Positions 48,437 through 57,603 of a stretch of DNA of 64,000 nt are shown piece after piece. The position numbers and the translations under genes are program-made. This stretch comes from Farysia itapuensis (Eukaryota; Basidiomycota; Ustilaginomycetes; Ustilaginales; Ustilaginaceae), in contig JALBYC010000006.1 in the NCBI GenBank assembly GCA_023212645.1, positions 124,001-188,000 of the forward strand, given 5' to 3'. Numbering within the stretch: position 1 is the stretch's first letter; each line of letters begins with the position of its first letter. The notes beneath the pieces were generated by a model that did no database searches, had not been told where the DNA came from, and worked only from the letters and a program-made list of their open reading frames with translations.

Positions 48437-49924
48437 TTAAGCCAGTAGAGCCACTGCTGCGAAAAGCGCCACGGAGGCAAGTGTAGAAAGAAGGAGCGCG
48501 TTAGCCGGCGCGGCTGCAGAGGTAGGCGTCGACGACTGTCGTGCAGCGGCGGTAGTCTGTACGACCTTGTTGCCAGCGGTCGACGATACAACACTCACGG
48601 CGGCAGTCTGGCCTGCCTTTTTACCGCCAGAGCTGGCAGTAGCGGCGCTGGCGGTGCCAGCAGTTTTCGTGTACGACACGGCAGCGTTAGCGTCGTATCC
48701 AGCGTTGGATGCCTTCATCGACGTGCCATCGGGAAGACCGGTAGCGTTGACATTGCCCGCAATGTAGTCTGCAAAGTTGGGATACACGATGTTCTCGGGG
48801 TATGGACGCGTCTGGTTCTTGCAAGCTGTGATGGGAACAATGTACTTGAAGGCGGCCTCGATGTTCGAGTACTGCTTCATAAATTCTTGCATGGTGTGTC
48901 CGTTGATCTCGTGGGTCAAAACAATGTTGCCCTGGCCGGCAGAGGCGCCCTGGGTCTCCTTGGCAATGATGGAGGCGTAATTGGCATCAATCGAGGCAGT
49001 GGGCAGAGTTCCGAGGGGCAGAATCTTCCAGTCGTCCGTGTCATCGGTCCAAATGATGGTTTCGAGACCAAGACCGGTGGCGATGGCGCGAACACGATCA
49101 TCGACATCGCCGAACGGAGGTCGCCAACAGGTAGGAGTGACACCAACAATGTCCTTGATGGCTTTGGCGGTGTAGTAGAGCTCGGCAAACACCTGCTCGT
49201 CGGGGAACGCGGTCATGTACTGATGGCTCCATGTATGCACACAGATGTGGTGACCATCGACGATACCTCGTTGAGCCTCCAGAGGCCAGTCGAGAACGTT
49301 GGAGCCAATGTAAAACATGGTTGCCTTCTGGTTCTTCTGCTGCAGGAAGTCATAAAAGGCATTGTGTGTGCAGTTGGGGCCGTCATCGAATGTGAGACCC
49401 CACGTATTTGGTTCGGGACAAGTGTAGGTATCAGCGGGAATGCCGGTATGCTTGGGAGTGACACAGCCGTCAAAGGTCCACCAGCAGTCGGGGTCGGAGT
49501 GACTGTAGGTGGGAGTGAAGGAGGTGAAGTCGCCATTGACAGTACCTTTGGGCTTAACGCTGGAAGGAATGATACCCGAGGACTGAATGGATGACCAGAC
49601 GGCCTGAGCCTGAGTGTCAGAGGGAAGGATGGTCGCGTTGGCCCAGGGAGCAGGGAACTGGGACGCGAGCGCCGCGACTTCGGGCACCGAGTAGGCAGTG
49701 CACTCCTTCTTGGCGCTCGAGATGGCTGCCTGGGATGCTTCAGTACCGGCGCGTCGATGATGGGGCCTGCGGTTGATAAGCTTGTCGTAGACACCCGAGT
49801 CTCTGTGACGTTTGTAGAGGTTGTGAACTGGATGGTTGGGGTCTGGCACACCTTTACCAATGTTGGCGGCGGCAGACGTGGCCAGCCCGAGTGCAGCCAG
49901 GACGGCTGTGGTAGAGAGCTTCAT
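48437..49924 (-). CDS. Chitin deacetylase, GPI-anchored
   Basis: Secreted NodB-type (carbohydrate esterase family 4) polysaccharide deacetylase that converts cell-wall chitin to chitosan. 495 residues: signal peptide 1-20, Arg-rich propeptide-like stretch (LINRRPHHRRAG, 49-60), then the catalytic domain. Motif 1 is TFDDGP (178-183), motif 2 HTWSH with zinc ligands H230 and H234, motif 3 RPPFGD (268-273), motif 4 around WTDDTDDW (292-299) and motif 5 IVLTHEI. All catalytic residues look intact. The C-terminus has a Ser/Thr-rich linker and a hydrophobic tail (ALLLSTLASVALFAAVALLA), typical of GPI addition. In smuts such enzymes remodel the wall during infection-related growth and sporulation; that role is inferred here. 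Confidence 0.95.
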   Translation of the reverse strand: MKLSTTAVLAALGLATSAAANIGKGVPDPNHPVHNLYKRHRDSGVYDKLINRRPHHRRAGTEASQAAISSAKKECTAYSVPEVAALASQFPAPWANATILPSDTQAQAVWSSIQSSGIIPSSVKPKGTVNGDFTSFTPTYSHSDPDCWWTFDGCVTPKHTGIPADTYTCPEPNTWGLTFDDGPNCTHNAFYDFLQQKNQKATMFYIGSNVLDWPLEAQRGIVDGHHICVHTWSHQYMTAFPDEQVFAELYYTAKAIKDIVGVTPTCWRPPFGDVDDRVRAIATGLGLETIIWTDDTDDWKILPLGTLPTASIDANYASIIAKETQGASAGQGNIVLTHEINGHTMQEFMKQYSNIEAAFKYIVPITACKNQTRPYPENIVYPNFADYIAGNVNATGLPDGTSMKASNAGYDANAAVSYTKTAGTASAATASSGGKKAGQTAAVSVVSSTAGNKVVQTTAAARQSSTPTSAAAPANALLLSTLASVALFAAVALLA

Positions 49925-50722
49925 GATGTTTGCAAATGAGCGTGTACGGGAAGGGCAAATCCAGACTTGGAGAGGGAGGGAAGGGACACGACAGGGGGAG
50001 AGAGGTTGTGGTTGGGAGGCAAGGGGCTAGAAGCGGGCCTTTTGATACTCGTACCCTGAGCCACGTCCCAGAATCTGTTTGTTTCGCAGCAAGCGCCGGT
50101 TGAGCACTGGCGTGAGGTGTGGGCTAGGCCAAGATTGGCTCGAGATCCCGACGGTTGGCTCGGTCATGGTTCGAGTGACATGCATGTCAGAACAACACTC
50201 TTCTCGCTAAATGCACTAACGCGTTGGCGACGCGCCTGCACAATTTGTATTCACCAAATACAAACCTATGGCCACGCTGGCCGAGTCGGCGTTTTTGTCT
50301 TTGAAACCAGAAAATTCTCTTCGGCACATCACCCTGAAATCACGCGGTTACTCACGCTACTGTCGTCGGTACACCTACCGAGGATCGACACATGCAACCA
50401 CCAACGGCACACGACGGCCTCAACAATTCGCCGTTGTTTTGCATCCTCATGCTGAAGCGAGGCGTCGGAATCGAACATGCACACATACGTCGGACGCAAA
50501 ATGACGGATCGGCCAAGTCGTGCTTGGTTCCATGATGGTTAATCCGATCCGTCTATCGTCCGAGAAAGCCAGCTTGCACTCACACAAAACGTCACACGCG
50601 AGAGAGAATGTGATGGTCTGAAGCTTGTATTGTACCAAATCAATGGGTGGGAAAAATAGTGGTTGCATTGTCGTGAACGGAAATCCGGATGGCGGTCGCG
50701 GTCTTTGCGGGTAGAAGCTGGT
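49925..50722. other. Intergenic: chitin deacetylase promoter
   Basis: About 0.8 kb upstream of the chitin deacetylase, next to the 3' end of the metallothionein. TGGCCGAGTCGGC near 50279 resembles a tRNA A box, but no matching T arm was found. No gene was seen. Confidence 0.5.
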
Positions 50723-50975
50723 TTAGTTGCAGTCGCACTCCTTGCAATCCTTGGAGCAGGTGCAAGACTTGCCCTCGGCCAGACACTTGCAGTTTTGCTT
50801 GTCGCCAGCTATACGGGAATCAAAGAATAATGGTCAGCGCTACGAGCTACTTCAATCGGAATGCTATCGCGACAAACTTACTGCGGCAGGCGCATGAGTT
50901 GTCGCATCCCTGGCAGGAGCACTTTCCAGGAGCGCAGGTGCAGGCAGATCCGTTCTTGGCGCAAGTGCAAGTCAT
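50723..50975 (-). CDS. Copper/zinc-type metallothionein, two exons
   Basis: A 59-residue protein with 16 cysteines, too short and interrupted to show up as one frame. Exon 1 (50882-50975) codes MTCTCAKNGSACTCAPGKCS, then CQGCDNSCACR. After a 73 bp intron with a GTAAGT donor, exon 2 (50723-50808) codes TGDKQNCKCLAEGKSCTCSK and DCKECDCN. The cysteines fall in CxC and CxxC pairs, and there are no aromatic or His residues, the hallmark of metallothioneins, which bind Cu(I) or Zn/Cd through thiolates in the cytosol and buffer metal toxicity. The join is in phase and both halves show the same CxC spacing, so the model is secure. A TATA element lies about 90 bp upstream of the ATG. Confidence 0.92.
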
Positions 50976-51352
50976 TGTAGACAGTGGACGATCGTGTCTC
51001 AGGGAGGAAAGAGGTTGAGTGATGCGGGATAGGAGATGGGAACTTGCAGGGTCTCGCTTGCTAGTTATATATTCGACCGCCTCAGAAGCGGCGAGATGTG
51101 GAGACAGATTGCTTCACTGGCGAAATTGCCTCATGGGCAAAGGGGTGTCGTGTGCAATAAAGTTGGGTGCGCGATTTTCGCCGACCAATCACAAAATTCC
51201 CTCAACCGTGATTCACCCGCCAGATTGAGGTTCCTTGTTCACTTACTGCGCCACAGCGCAACATAGTCGATGTACTTCTGAGTAATTGCACAAGGCCAGA
51301 AGGGATGCATGTATGTTGTGGTTTCCGAATCTCTTGAAGCTTGCTGATGAAA
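50976..51352. promoter_or_regulatory. Metallothionein promoter region
   Basis: 377 bp upstream of the metallothionein start, also containing the 3' flank of the Zds-family gene. Besides the TATA element there is CCAAT on the plus strand near 51183 and a CCGC-N7-GCGG dyad at about 51077-51091, just upstream of the TATA. Factor identity is unknown. Confidence 0.5.
51066..51071 (-). promoter_or_regulatory. TATA element of the metallothionein gene
   Basis: TATATA within GAATATATAACTAG on the minus strand, roughly 90 bp upstream of the ATG at 50975. Strong TATA boxes are typical of inducible fungal genes. Confidence 0.55.
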
Positions 51353-54300
51353 CTAACGACGGCGTGATTGACTAGTTCGAGCGGCCTCGAGCATGGCGTT
51401 TGAGCCTGGTGCAATGGGGAAGCTGGCGTGTCCGTTTGGGGACCCTCCTTCTCGGTTCGGCGATCGCTGCTGATACTGCTGATGCGTATACCCGTCTATC
51501 GCCGGAGTACTGGAAGACGTTGGCAGTCCGGCTTTTTCGTCGATTCGATCGAACACACTTGGAGATACCGTGTGCGCCGAAGTCGAGTGGCTCAGCGAAC
51601 CGGCAGATACTTTCCGCCTCCGCTCCACATCGGAGCCAGACCTCCACAGATCGCTGCTGCTGCGCGGTGTTGTACCACTCAGCGACGTACTACGCCCTTG
51701 CGGATGAGGCTCAGAAACCATGCGGTCGCTGCCATTGATGGCAATTGGAGCGGCGTCGTCTACTTCGACCCGGTGGGTGTACGTTCCGCTGGCTCCGTTG
51801 GGAGAAGATCGACCAGAACCACTGCGAACACCGAGCCATGCCCGCTCCTTTTCTGCTTCCGCGCGGTAGGGCTTGTTCGGGCTGGAACTACGTTGCAGAC
51901 CGCCAGAAGATGGAGCGGCGCCGCTTCGCCGTCGATGAATTTCTGAAGGGTCGCTCTCGGCTTCTGCCATGGCGCTAGGCTTGACATCGGCAAAAGAATT
52001 CGCACGCTCTTCCGCCAAGTTTACTGGGTCGGACCACAGCGGCTCGGAAGTCCCAAAGTGCGTACCTAAGCCGAGATAGTCAGTCGCGGCAGATCGCGCC
52101 TGATCCTGACGGTCAGGTCCCTCTCGAAATTCTGGTCCTGCTCGATACGGGGTGTTCGCCTGCATAGCTTGGGCATCGACGACCTGACCAACTACAAACC
52201 CAGAAGATGAAGGAGGCGCACCCATCCTGAAGTCATCGTCAATTTGACGATGTTGCTTTCCATATCCTGGCTGCTTCATCGGCGTCTCTGCGCGCCCACG
52301 ATTAGAGCCTGCTGGAGCTCGGTTGGGTTTCACGAGTCCTGTTCGTTTTGGCTTGACCGCTGTGTTCGGAGGGCTTGTACCACTTCCACCGTTCTGGCTT
52401 CGCTGGTCGACCGCGCTACTGTCGTCCCCTTCGTAGATAGGGTCTATGCCGTCATATGCACTTGACGTGTCAATGACTGGACCACTATTTGAAGCAGAAG
52501 GTTGATTCTGTACCGAGCTTTGATGTGCCAATGGCTTGTCCTCGACGCTTTGCTGCTGCTGATGCTGCTGTTGCTGTGGTGTCTGCTCCTGATTGTTGCG
52601 ATTAATGATGCTAAGGTACCAGAACATGAGATTAGAGATCAAAACTTGTTCGTACAGAGGTCGACGTGGGTTGGCTAGCTTGATGTGGCTTAGACGGTAC
52701 ACCGCTCTTTCGACATGGATTGGGTAGCGAGAGTAGAAGAAGCCGTTCTTGCCCTTGAGCGCCATCTCGTTTCGCTCCAGGAGACTACCGACAGTCAATT
52801 GTCCTTGCATAGGACGATGTCCTGTGCCTGTCGCACTCTCGTCTGCACCCTTCTTCTTGCCAAACAGCGCGCCAAGGAAGCTGGAGGACGTACTGTCCTC
52901 CCGCTCCTTTTCCTCTTTCTCGCGCTCCTTTCGCTCTCGCTTTTCGTGTTTCTCTTTCTTGCGCAAAATTCCTTTGTCAGCTTTGGCCTTTTCTTCGTCT
53001 TCATCCTTGCCAAGACCGAACCAGGAAAGACCGAAACCGCTCTTTTTGTCCTTCTCTTTGTGCTTGGGCGTTAGCGCGAGAGGCTGTTGCTGCACGACGG
53101 GGACATGAGTGGCAGCAGGTGCCACTGGTGCAGCAGATTTATCATCTTTTAAGCTTGCATGTGGATCGACAGAAGAGGGCACTGCACGTCGTTGCGTTTG
53201 AATTGGCGGCACCAATACAGCAGGAGGGGCAGTCGTGGGGTCGATTCCACCACGCTCTTCGACAGGCGAATGTTGTGGCGAAACGACTAAAGCACCTGCG
53301 CTTGACGTTCGATTGTGCAAATCGGGCTGAGAAGTCGATGGATCCTCGATGTCAAAGTAGCCATAGGGGGAACCTTTTGCAACAATCGTGTCTTGTGTCG
53401 GCGTGCGACGAGATGAGACACCTTCATCAACAAGCTGACCACCACTATCAGAAATCGTGTCGGCATACGAGGTCACACTTGTCCGTTGAGAGATATCTGA
53501 GTGGTAAGAATCGCGCGAGTGGTTGTCCGCCAGAGATTCCGCGGCCTCTGCCGAGGTAGGTCGTGAAGAGCCGTGTCCGAGCGAAGACTCGTCTTCTGCT
53601 CCGGAAGAGACCTCGGATTGACCGCTATGGCGTCTTTCCATCTCTTCCGCGCTGTTACGGCGGAGCTCCCAAGCTCTGCCACCCTCGGTTGCAGATTCCA
53701 GCTCGCCGCCTGTTGTGCCGCGGCGGCGCGATGCGAGACTCGCCCGAGGTGTCGAGTCGCCGGACGCCTTCCTGATCTTGGTTCGTGCGGCTCTTCGAAG
53801 TATCTGTCCCGGCTTCGGGACTATGATGGGGGCATCTGGATCTTGGGTCGGTTCTGCCGGCACGTCATCTATCGTGTCAAAGTCGTTCGGAGCACTAGTA
53901 CTCAGAGTCCTCCTAAGTACGCTGCGTAGCATCGCCGGATTTTGTGTCTGGCTTGCCTCTTCGGCTGCAGCTTCGAGCCTCTGAAGATCCCCAATGGTTA
54001 GATTCGGTATTCCAACGTTGGGGCTAGCTGACACACCGAGCTGGCTTCGGTTGCGTTGGAGCGGTCGGTCCTCTTGTAAATCATCATTGTCGTTCTCGGG
54101 ACGGTACTGTCGTCGAAGCGTACTGCCGCGACGGGATAGAGAAGTGGCTCGACTCACCAGGCCGCTGTGAAAGTCATGACCGTCCTGCTGCTGACGAACC
54201 GAATTGAGTCTCTGTGCGATGGGTGAGTCATGCGCAGCCATCGACGGAAGCATGTCGTCGGTCGGGACTTCTCCCTCGTCGCCAGCATGTTGACTGACTG

Positions 54301-54859
54301 CGCGTGCAGCGTGTTCTCGGAGGAAATTGCGAAAGTCGGAGGGAGAGATTTCCGGATGCACAGAGGCTGGCACCCAGAAAAGATGACTGGGATCCTTTGG
54401 CGAAAGGGAAGCGGCGTTGGGAGAGCGTCGACCAGAGCTAGACGATGAAGCCGAAGGAGATAGTCCTGGCAGGTCGGAAGGATCTGAAGACTGGCGTTGC
54501 GAATATGACGAGTGCGTGACACCGGCATCCGAGCCAGTTGCACGTGGTGAGCCTCGTGCCTTTCGTCTTGCCGTAAATTGAGAGCGACCGCCATTGAACG
54601 CCTGCTGGTCTGCGGCACCGGAGAAAGAGGAAGACGAGCGAGTTGCGACCTGGCCATCGTCTACGAGATTATAGCCGCGTCTTTCTCGTTCAGGGGACGT
54701 GAGAACGAGGAGCTCTTGACCACCTCCGTAGATTGCTGCCAAGTCGGGAAGATCAGGATCAAGCACGGGTCTATTCACGGAATGTCTTCTGTGAGACTTG
54801 AGTGCTTCTACCTCCCGGTTGAACTCATCCTCGGTGATACTCATCGAAGCAGACGACAT
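51353..54859 (-). CDS. Zds-family protein (Zds C-terminal domain)
   Basis: 1168 residues, mostly disordered and serine-rich. A short conserved N-terminus (EDEFNREVEALKSHRRHSV, then DPDLPDL) and the Zds_C motif at about 708-752 (RYPIHVERAVYRLSHIKLAN followed by PRRPLYEQVLISN) place it in the Zds1/Zds2 family. In yeast these bind PP2A-Cdc55, promote mitotic entry and exit and influence polarity. A Lys/Glu-rich segment (LRKKEKHEKRERKEREKEEK) and FLGALFGKK precede the motif, as in other fungi. Unusually, about 415 residues follow it, beginning with a polyglutamine stretch, whereas in yeast the motif is close to the end. The ATG at 54859 is the first in frame; the open frame continues upstream without one, and a 5' exon cannot be excluded. 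Confidence 0.85.
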   Translation of the reverse strand: MSSASMSITEDEFNREVEALKSHRRHSVNRPVLDPDLPDLAAIYGGGQELLVLTSPERERRGYNLVDDGQVATRSSSSFSGAADQQAFNGGRSQFTARRKARGSPRATGSDAGVTHSSYSQRQSSDPSDLPGLSPSASSSSSGRRSPNAASLSPKDPSHLFWVPASVHPEISPSDFRNFLREHAARAVSQHAGDEGEVPTDDMLPSMAAHDSPIAQRLNSVRQQQDGHDFHSGLVSRATSLSRRGSTLRRQYRPENDNDDLQEDRPLQRNRSQLGVSASPNVGIPNLTIGDLQRLEAAAEEASQTQNPAMLRSVLRRTLSTSAPNDFDTIDDVPAEPTQDPDAPIIVPKPGQILRRAARTKIRKASGDSTPRASLASRRRGTTGGELESATEGGRAWELRRNSAEEMERRHSGQSEVSSGAEDESSLGHGSSRPTSAEAAESLADNHSRDSYHSDISQRTSVTSYADTISDSGGQLVDEGVSSRRTPTQDTIVAKGSPYGYFDIEDPSTSQPDLHNRTSSAGALVVSPQHSPVEERGGIDPTTAPPAVLVPPIQTQRRAVPSSVDPHASLKDDKSAAPVAPAATHVPVVQQQPLALTPKHKEKDKKSGFGLSWFGLGKDEDEEKAKADKGILRKKEKHEKRERKEREKEEKEREDSTSSSFLGALFGKKKGADESATGTGHRPMQGQLTVGSLLERNEMALKGKNGFFYSRYPIHVERAVYRLSHIKLANPRRPLYEQVLISNLMFWYLSIINRNNQEQTPQQQQHQQQQSVEDKPLAHQSSVQNQPSASNSGPVIDTSSAYDGIDPIYEGDDSSAVDQRSQNGGSGTSPPNTAVKPKRTGLVKPNRAPAGSNRGRAETPMKQPGYGKQHRQIDDDFRMGAPPSSSGFVVGQVVDAQAMQANTPYRAGPEFREGPDRQDQARSAATDYLGLGTHFGTSEPLWSDPVNLAEERANSFADVKPSAMAEAESDPSEIHRRRSGAAPSSGGLQRSSSPNKPYRAEAEKERAWLGVRSGSGRSSPNGASGTYTHRVEVDDAAPIAINGSDRMVSEPHPQGRSTSLSGTTPRSSSDLWRSGSDVERRRKVSAGSLSHSTSAHTVSPSVFDRIDEKAGLPTSSSTPAIDGYTHQQYQQRSPNREGGSPNGHASFPIAPGSNAMLEAARTSQSRRR

Positions 54860-55429
54860 CGCGAGCAGTGGTGAGCGGCGTTGGACAATGGCTCTAGTAC
54901 CGGATCCCTTGACGTTGAGTTCGAGTCCAGGTAGCTCCGTTCGGAAAAGTGCCGACGAAAACGACGACGGTTTTGGGACGCTCTCAAGCTTGCATCGGCT
55001 CAAATGTCTCTGCCAGCGTGCCGTTGTTTAGAAGCTGAGCGACGGGAAGTCTGGATTGTGGTGGGGTCAGGGTCGAGACAGAAAGCTGAGACGAGCCAGC
55101 GTCGTCGACTGTCGCGTCAGAAGCTGGACTCGGAGGCGGATGTGTGTGGCCTTGTGACGGTGTGACGGCACGATTGAGACCGAGTGTGAGCATAGAGCGC
55201 TAGAGCGAAGATGGCAACTTCACACCCGGTGTCACCTCGCACCCCCGAATTCAGAAAACAGGCTCCTGTTTCTCAGTGCAATACAAAAATAAACGTATTC
55301 CAATACTAATCCCCGGAATTGACTACCGGGCTAGATTGCAATCTGACACTATATTGAATCATCATTTTACTGTTTAAGCACCCATGTCTCGCCATACTGA
55401 ATTCGTGATTGTGCTGGAGTCTAGAGAGA
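54860..55429. other. Intergenic: Zds promoter / orphan gene 3' flank
   Basis: About 0.57 kb. The part next to the Zds gene is open on the minus strand (54984-55193, Pro/Ser-rich) and may be leader or a missed 5' exon. The segment 55280-55380 is AT-rich. No other gene was seen. Confidence 0.4.
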
Positions 55430-56680
55430 TCAAGACCTGAAGGATCTCAAAATGGAGGAAGGGGGAAGCTCCTTTGATTTACTGCTTAAGCTTGAGCTGG
55501 ATGAAGATGCTTGAAGGGAGTGACCAAGTAATTCCTTTGCAGCTTTTTTGCCGCTGTTCTTTGACTTTTTGCCAGTGTCTTGCTGCAAGAATGCAGCCTC
55601 GGCACGAAGGACGCTAACAGGCTCGTAGCTCGGTAGCGCCGGACTGTGACTCTTGTTCCTGCGAAGCAGCCGGAGTGAACGACTTTGACCAGAATCTGGT
55701 ACGGCTAAGCGACGCTCAGGGAGACACGCAAGTCGGAATCGCTCGCTTGTCTTGACGTCGGAAAACTCTTTGCTGTTAATGTAGTGGGTGGATAGCAGCG
55801 GCGGAAGGTCCTCTGCACGAACATTTGCTGATGTACTGTGGCTCGATAGGCTTTCGTGTGCATCGTTGGGATCAAAGAGCTCAGCATCTAGCCCACAGCT
55901 ATATGATTGGGCTTTCGCTCTGTCTATGAGGTCCCTTGCTTCCGTCTGTCTTTCATTCCTGTGTCCGGACGAGGAAGAGAAAGAGTCGTATCTGTGGCTA
56001 CGTCTGCTGGAGTCAACAGACTGTTCATGGCTGCTTGCATGGGTCAATGCTTTTGATGCCGACTTTGTGAGCGTTTCCAGGTCGAGACCCAGAGTGTTTC
56101 TTGCAAATCTGCTTTGTTGCACTGCAGGGATCACTTGTATTGAGGGATCCTTGTGTGTCACTTGCTTGTGGCTGGTTGATCGATCGGAAACCCTCAGCGT
56201 CAAGAGGTCTTCCAAGGCAAGATCGAGAGTGTCCACGCTCCACTGCTCGTAACCGTCTGGTGTCGTTGCTGAAGAACGATGCGGCACTGCGGGGAAATCG
56301 AGAGCGCCGTAGTCCGCGTCCTTGTCTTCCGCCTGCAGCCTGCGCAGGGCCCTCCTCTTCGTCGCTGAGATACGGGAACTGTGTTCTGGACGCAAGACGA
56401 CCGGCTCCACGAATCTGATCCGCCCGGACCTACTTGACGGCAGTGGACCGCTCTGCTCTGTGTCCGAGGTATCGTCTACAGACGGTTGCAGCTCGAAGTT
56501 GATACTGTCACCACACGAGCTTATCGATCGCCCATGCTGATAGTCAGAGACCGAGGAGGGCGCTGAATCAGGAAAGCTGTGTGTCAAACTGGGTTGATTG
56601 TAGCTGTACCCCGAACTTATGGTATCTGAGCAACTGATCACCGAAGGTGGCGGTGTCAGCAAGGGCGGTGTTGACGACAT
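55430..56680 (-). CDS. Serine-rich protein of unknown function
   Basis: 416 residues in one frame from the first ATG. I recognise no domain. The sequence is Ser-rich, with an N-terminal TP cluster (STPPLLTPPPSV), a basic patch (ISATKRRALRRLQAEDKDAD, about 104-123), a leucine-rich stretch (SVDTLDLALEDLLTL) and a basic C-terminus ending SSSSSSLSSKSKELPPSSIL and RSFRS. The SILRSF ending and the RIRFVEPVVL stretch resemble short linear motifs of PP1-binding or other signalling proteins, but this is speculation. No signal peptide or membrane segment. Its length without stops and codon use similar to its neighbours support a real gene. It lies downstream of the Pac2-like gene on the same strand. 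Confidence 0.65.
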   Translation of the reverse strand: MSSTPPLLTPPPSVISCSDTISSGYSYNQPSLTHSFPDSAPSSVSDYQHGRSISSCGDSINFELQPSVDDTSDTEQSGPLPSSRSGRIRFVEPVVLRPEHSSRISATKRRALRRLQAEDKDADYGALDFPAVPHRSSATTPDGYEQWSVDTLDLALEDLLTLRVSDRSTSHKQVTHKDPSIQVIPAVQQSRFARNTLGLDLETLTKSASKALTHASSHEQSVDSSRRSHRYDSFSSSSGHRNERQTEARDLIDRAKAQSYSCGLDAELFDPNDAHESLSSHSTSANVRAEDLPPLLSTHYINSKEFSDVKTSERFRLACLPERRLAVPDSGQSRSLRLLRRNKSHSPALPSYEPVSVLRAEAAFLQQDTGKKSKNSGKKAAKELLGHSLQASSSSSSLSSKSKELPPSSILRSFRS

Positions 56681-57603
56681 ACTGATCCGAGCTGTACATC
56701 AAGCGAGGAAGGGAGGGGAGCCTGGACAAGGGAGTAGAAGTAGGGGACATACAGACCGGCTCAGATTTGCACAAGTCTTCCGACGACAACGGGTTGTGGG
56801 TTTTGTGTCCTACAACGGCGATTTTCAAATGAATCAGGCAGGGCAAGCAGACGGCTCAAGCAGTGTTGCAGGGGTCTAGCGTGGGAGATTTGCATGTACG
56901 TATCTGTACTCAGCTTCGTGAGAACATGCATGCCCAGCCCACCTTATTCGTGATTGCGAGCAACCAAGGGTGACGTTCAAAATAGTGGAGCCGAGCTGCC
57001 ATGTGATTGACAGTCAGGCGCGCCCAGGCCGAGTCAGGGGCTACACAGTGCACACACTCTGGGGCGGCCCGCAAACCGAATCGAGTCTTAAAAAGAGGAA
57101 AATTAGGCTTGCGCTGTCGAAAGGCCGCCCATGATATGCCCGATGCAGTTTGAACTAAATTCCCACGCCCTGGCCTGATCGTATGCGTCCTGACTGCGCA
57201 AGCCGCACGTCTCTTTGGCTCGTGAGCACAGGCACGCGCTACCGCCTCTATCACAGACCCTCCCACACATCGCACATCGACCGTTGCAACGGAAGATTGA
57301 AGCAAGCAGGTAGACGCGATTGCTCTTCTGGACAGTCACACTGGAGCGCACTGCAAGCAGTTTTGTTGAAGACGGCTCGCGCACCCTCATGGCATTGCAC
57401 AGTCCTGCACACAACATGCCGAATCATGGAGCAGGGCAACTTCCTTTCCGAGTATGCAGAATTTACCGATATGCTTAAACTTGGTGACTGATATGTGGGC
57501 GACCGAAGGACAGGGCGAGATTAATAAGAACAACAGAGACAATATGATACAGGCAAAGAGCCAGATGCAGAGAGATATGCGTGCCCGTAACGTGCTCTCT
57601 GTC
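56681..57603. other. Intergenic: orphan gene promoter and Pac2-like 3' flank
   Basis: About 0.92 kb. A minus-strand frame at 57103-57417 is rich in cysteine but lacks a signal peptide, family resemblance or good start context. No repeat or RNA gene was seen. Confidence 0.45.

Noticed and set aside
50272..50300. tRNA A-box-like TGGCCGAGTCGGC
   Set aside because: No T arm downstream; the B-box-like sequence near 50470 is on the other strand and its stem does not pair.
57103..57417. Cysteine-rich minus-strand frame
   Set aside because: Cysteines are irregular, with no signal peptide, no CxC array and no family resemblance.
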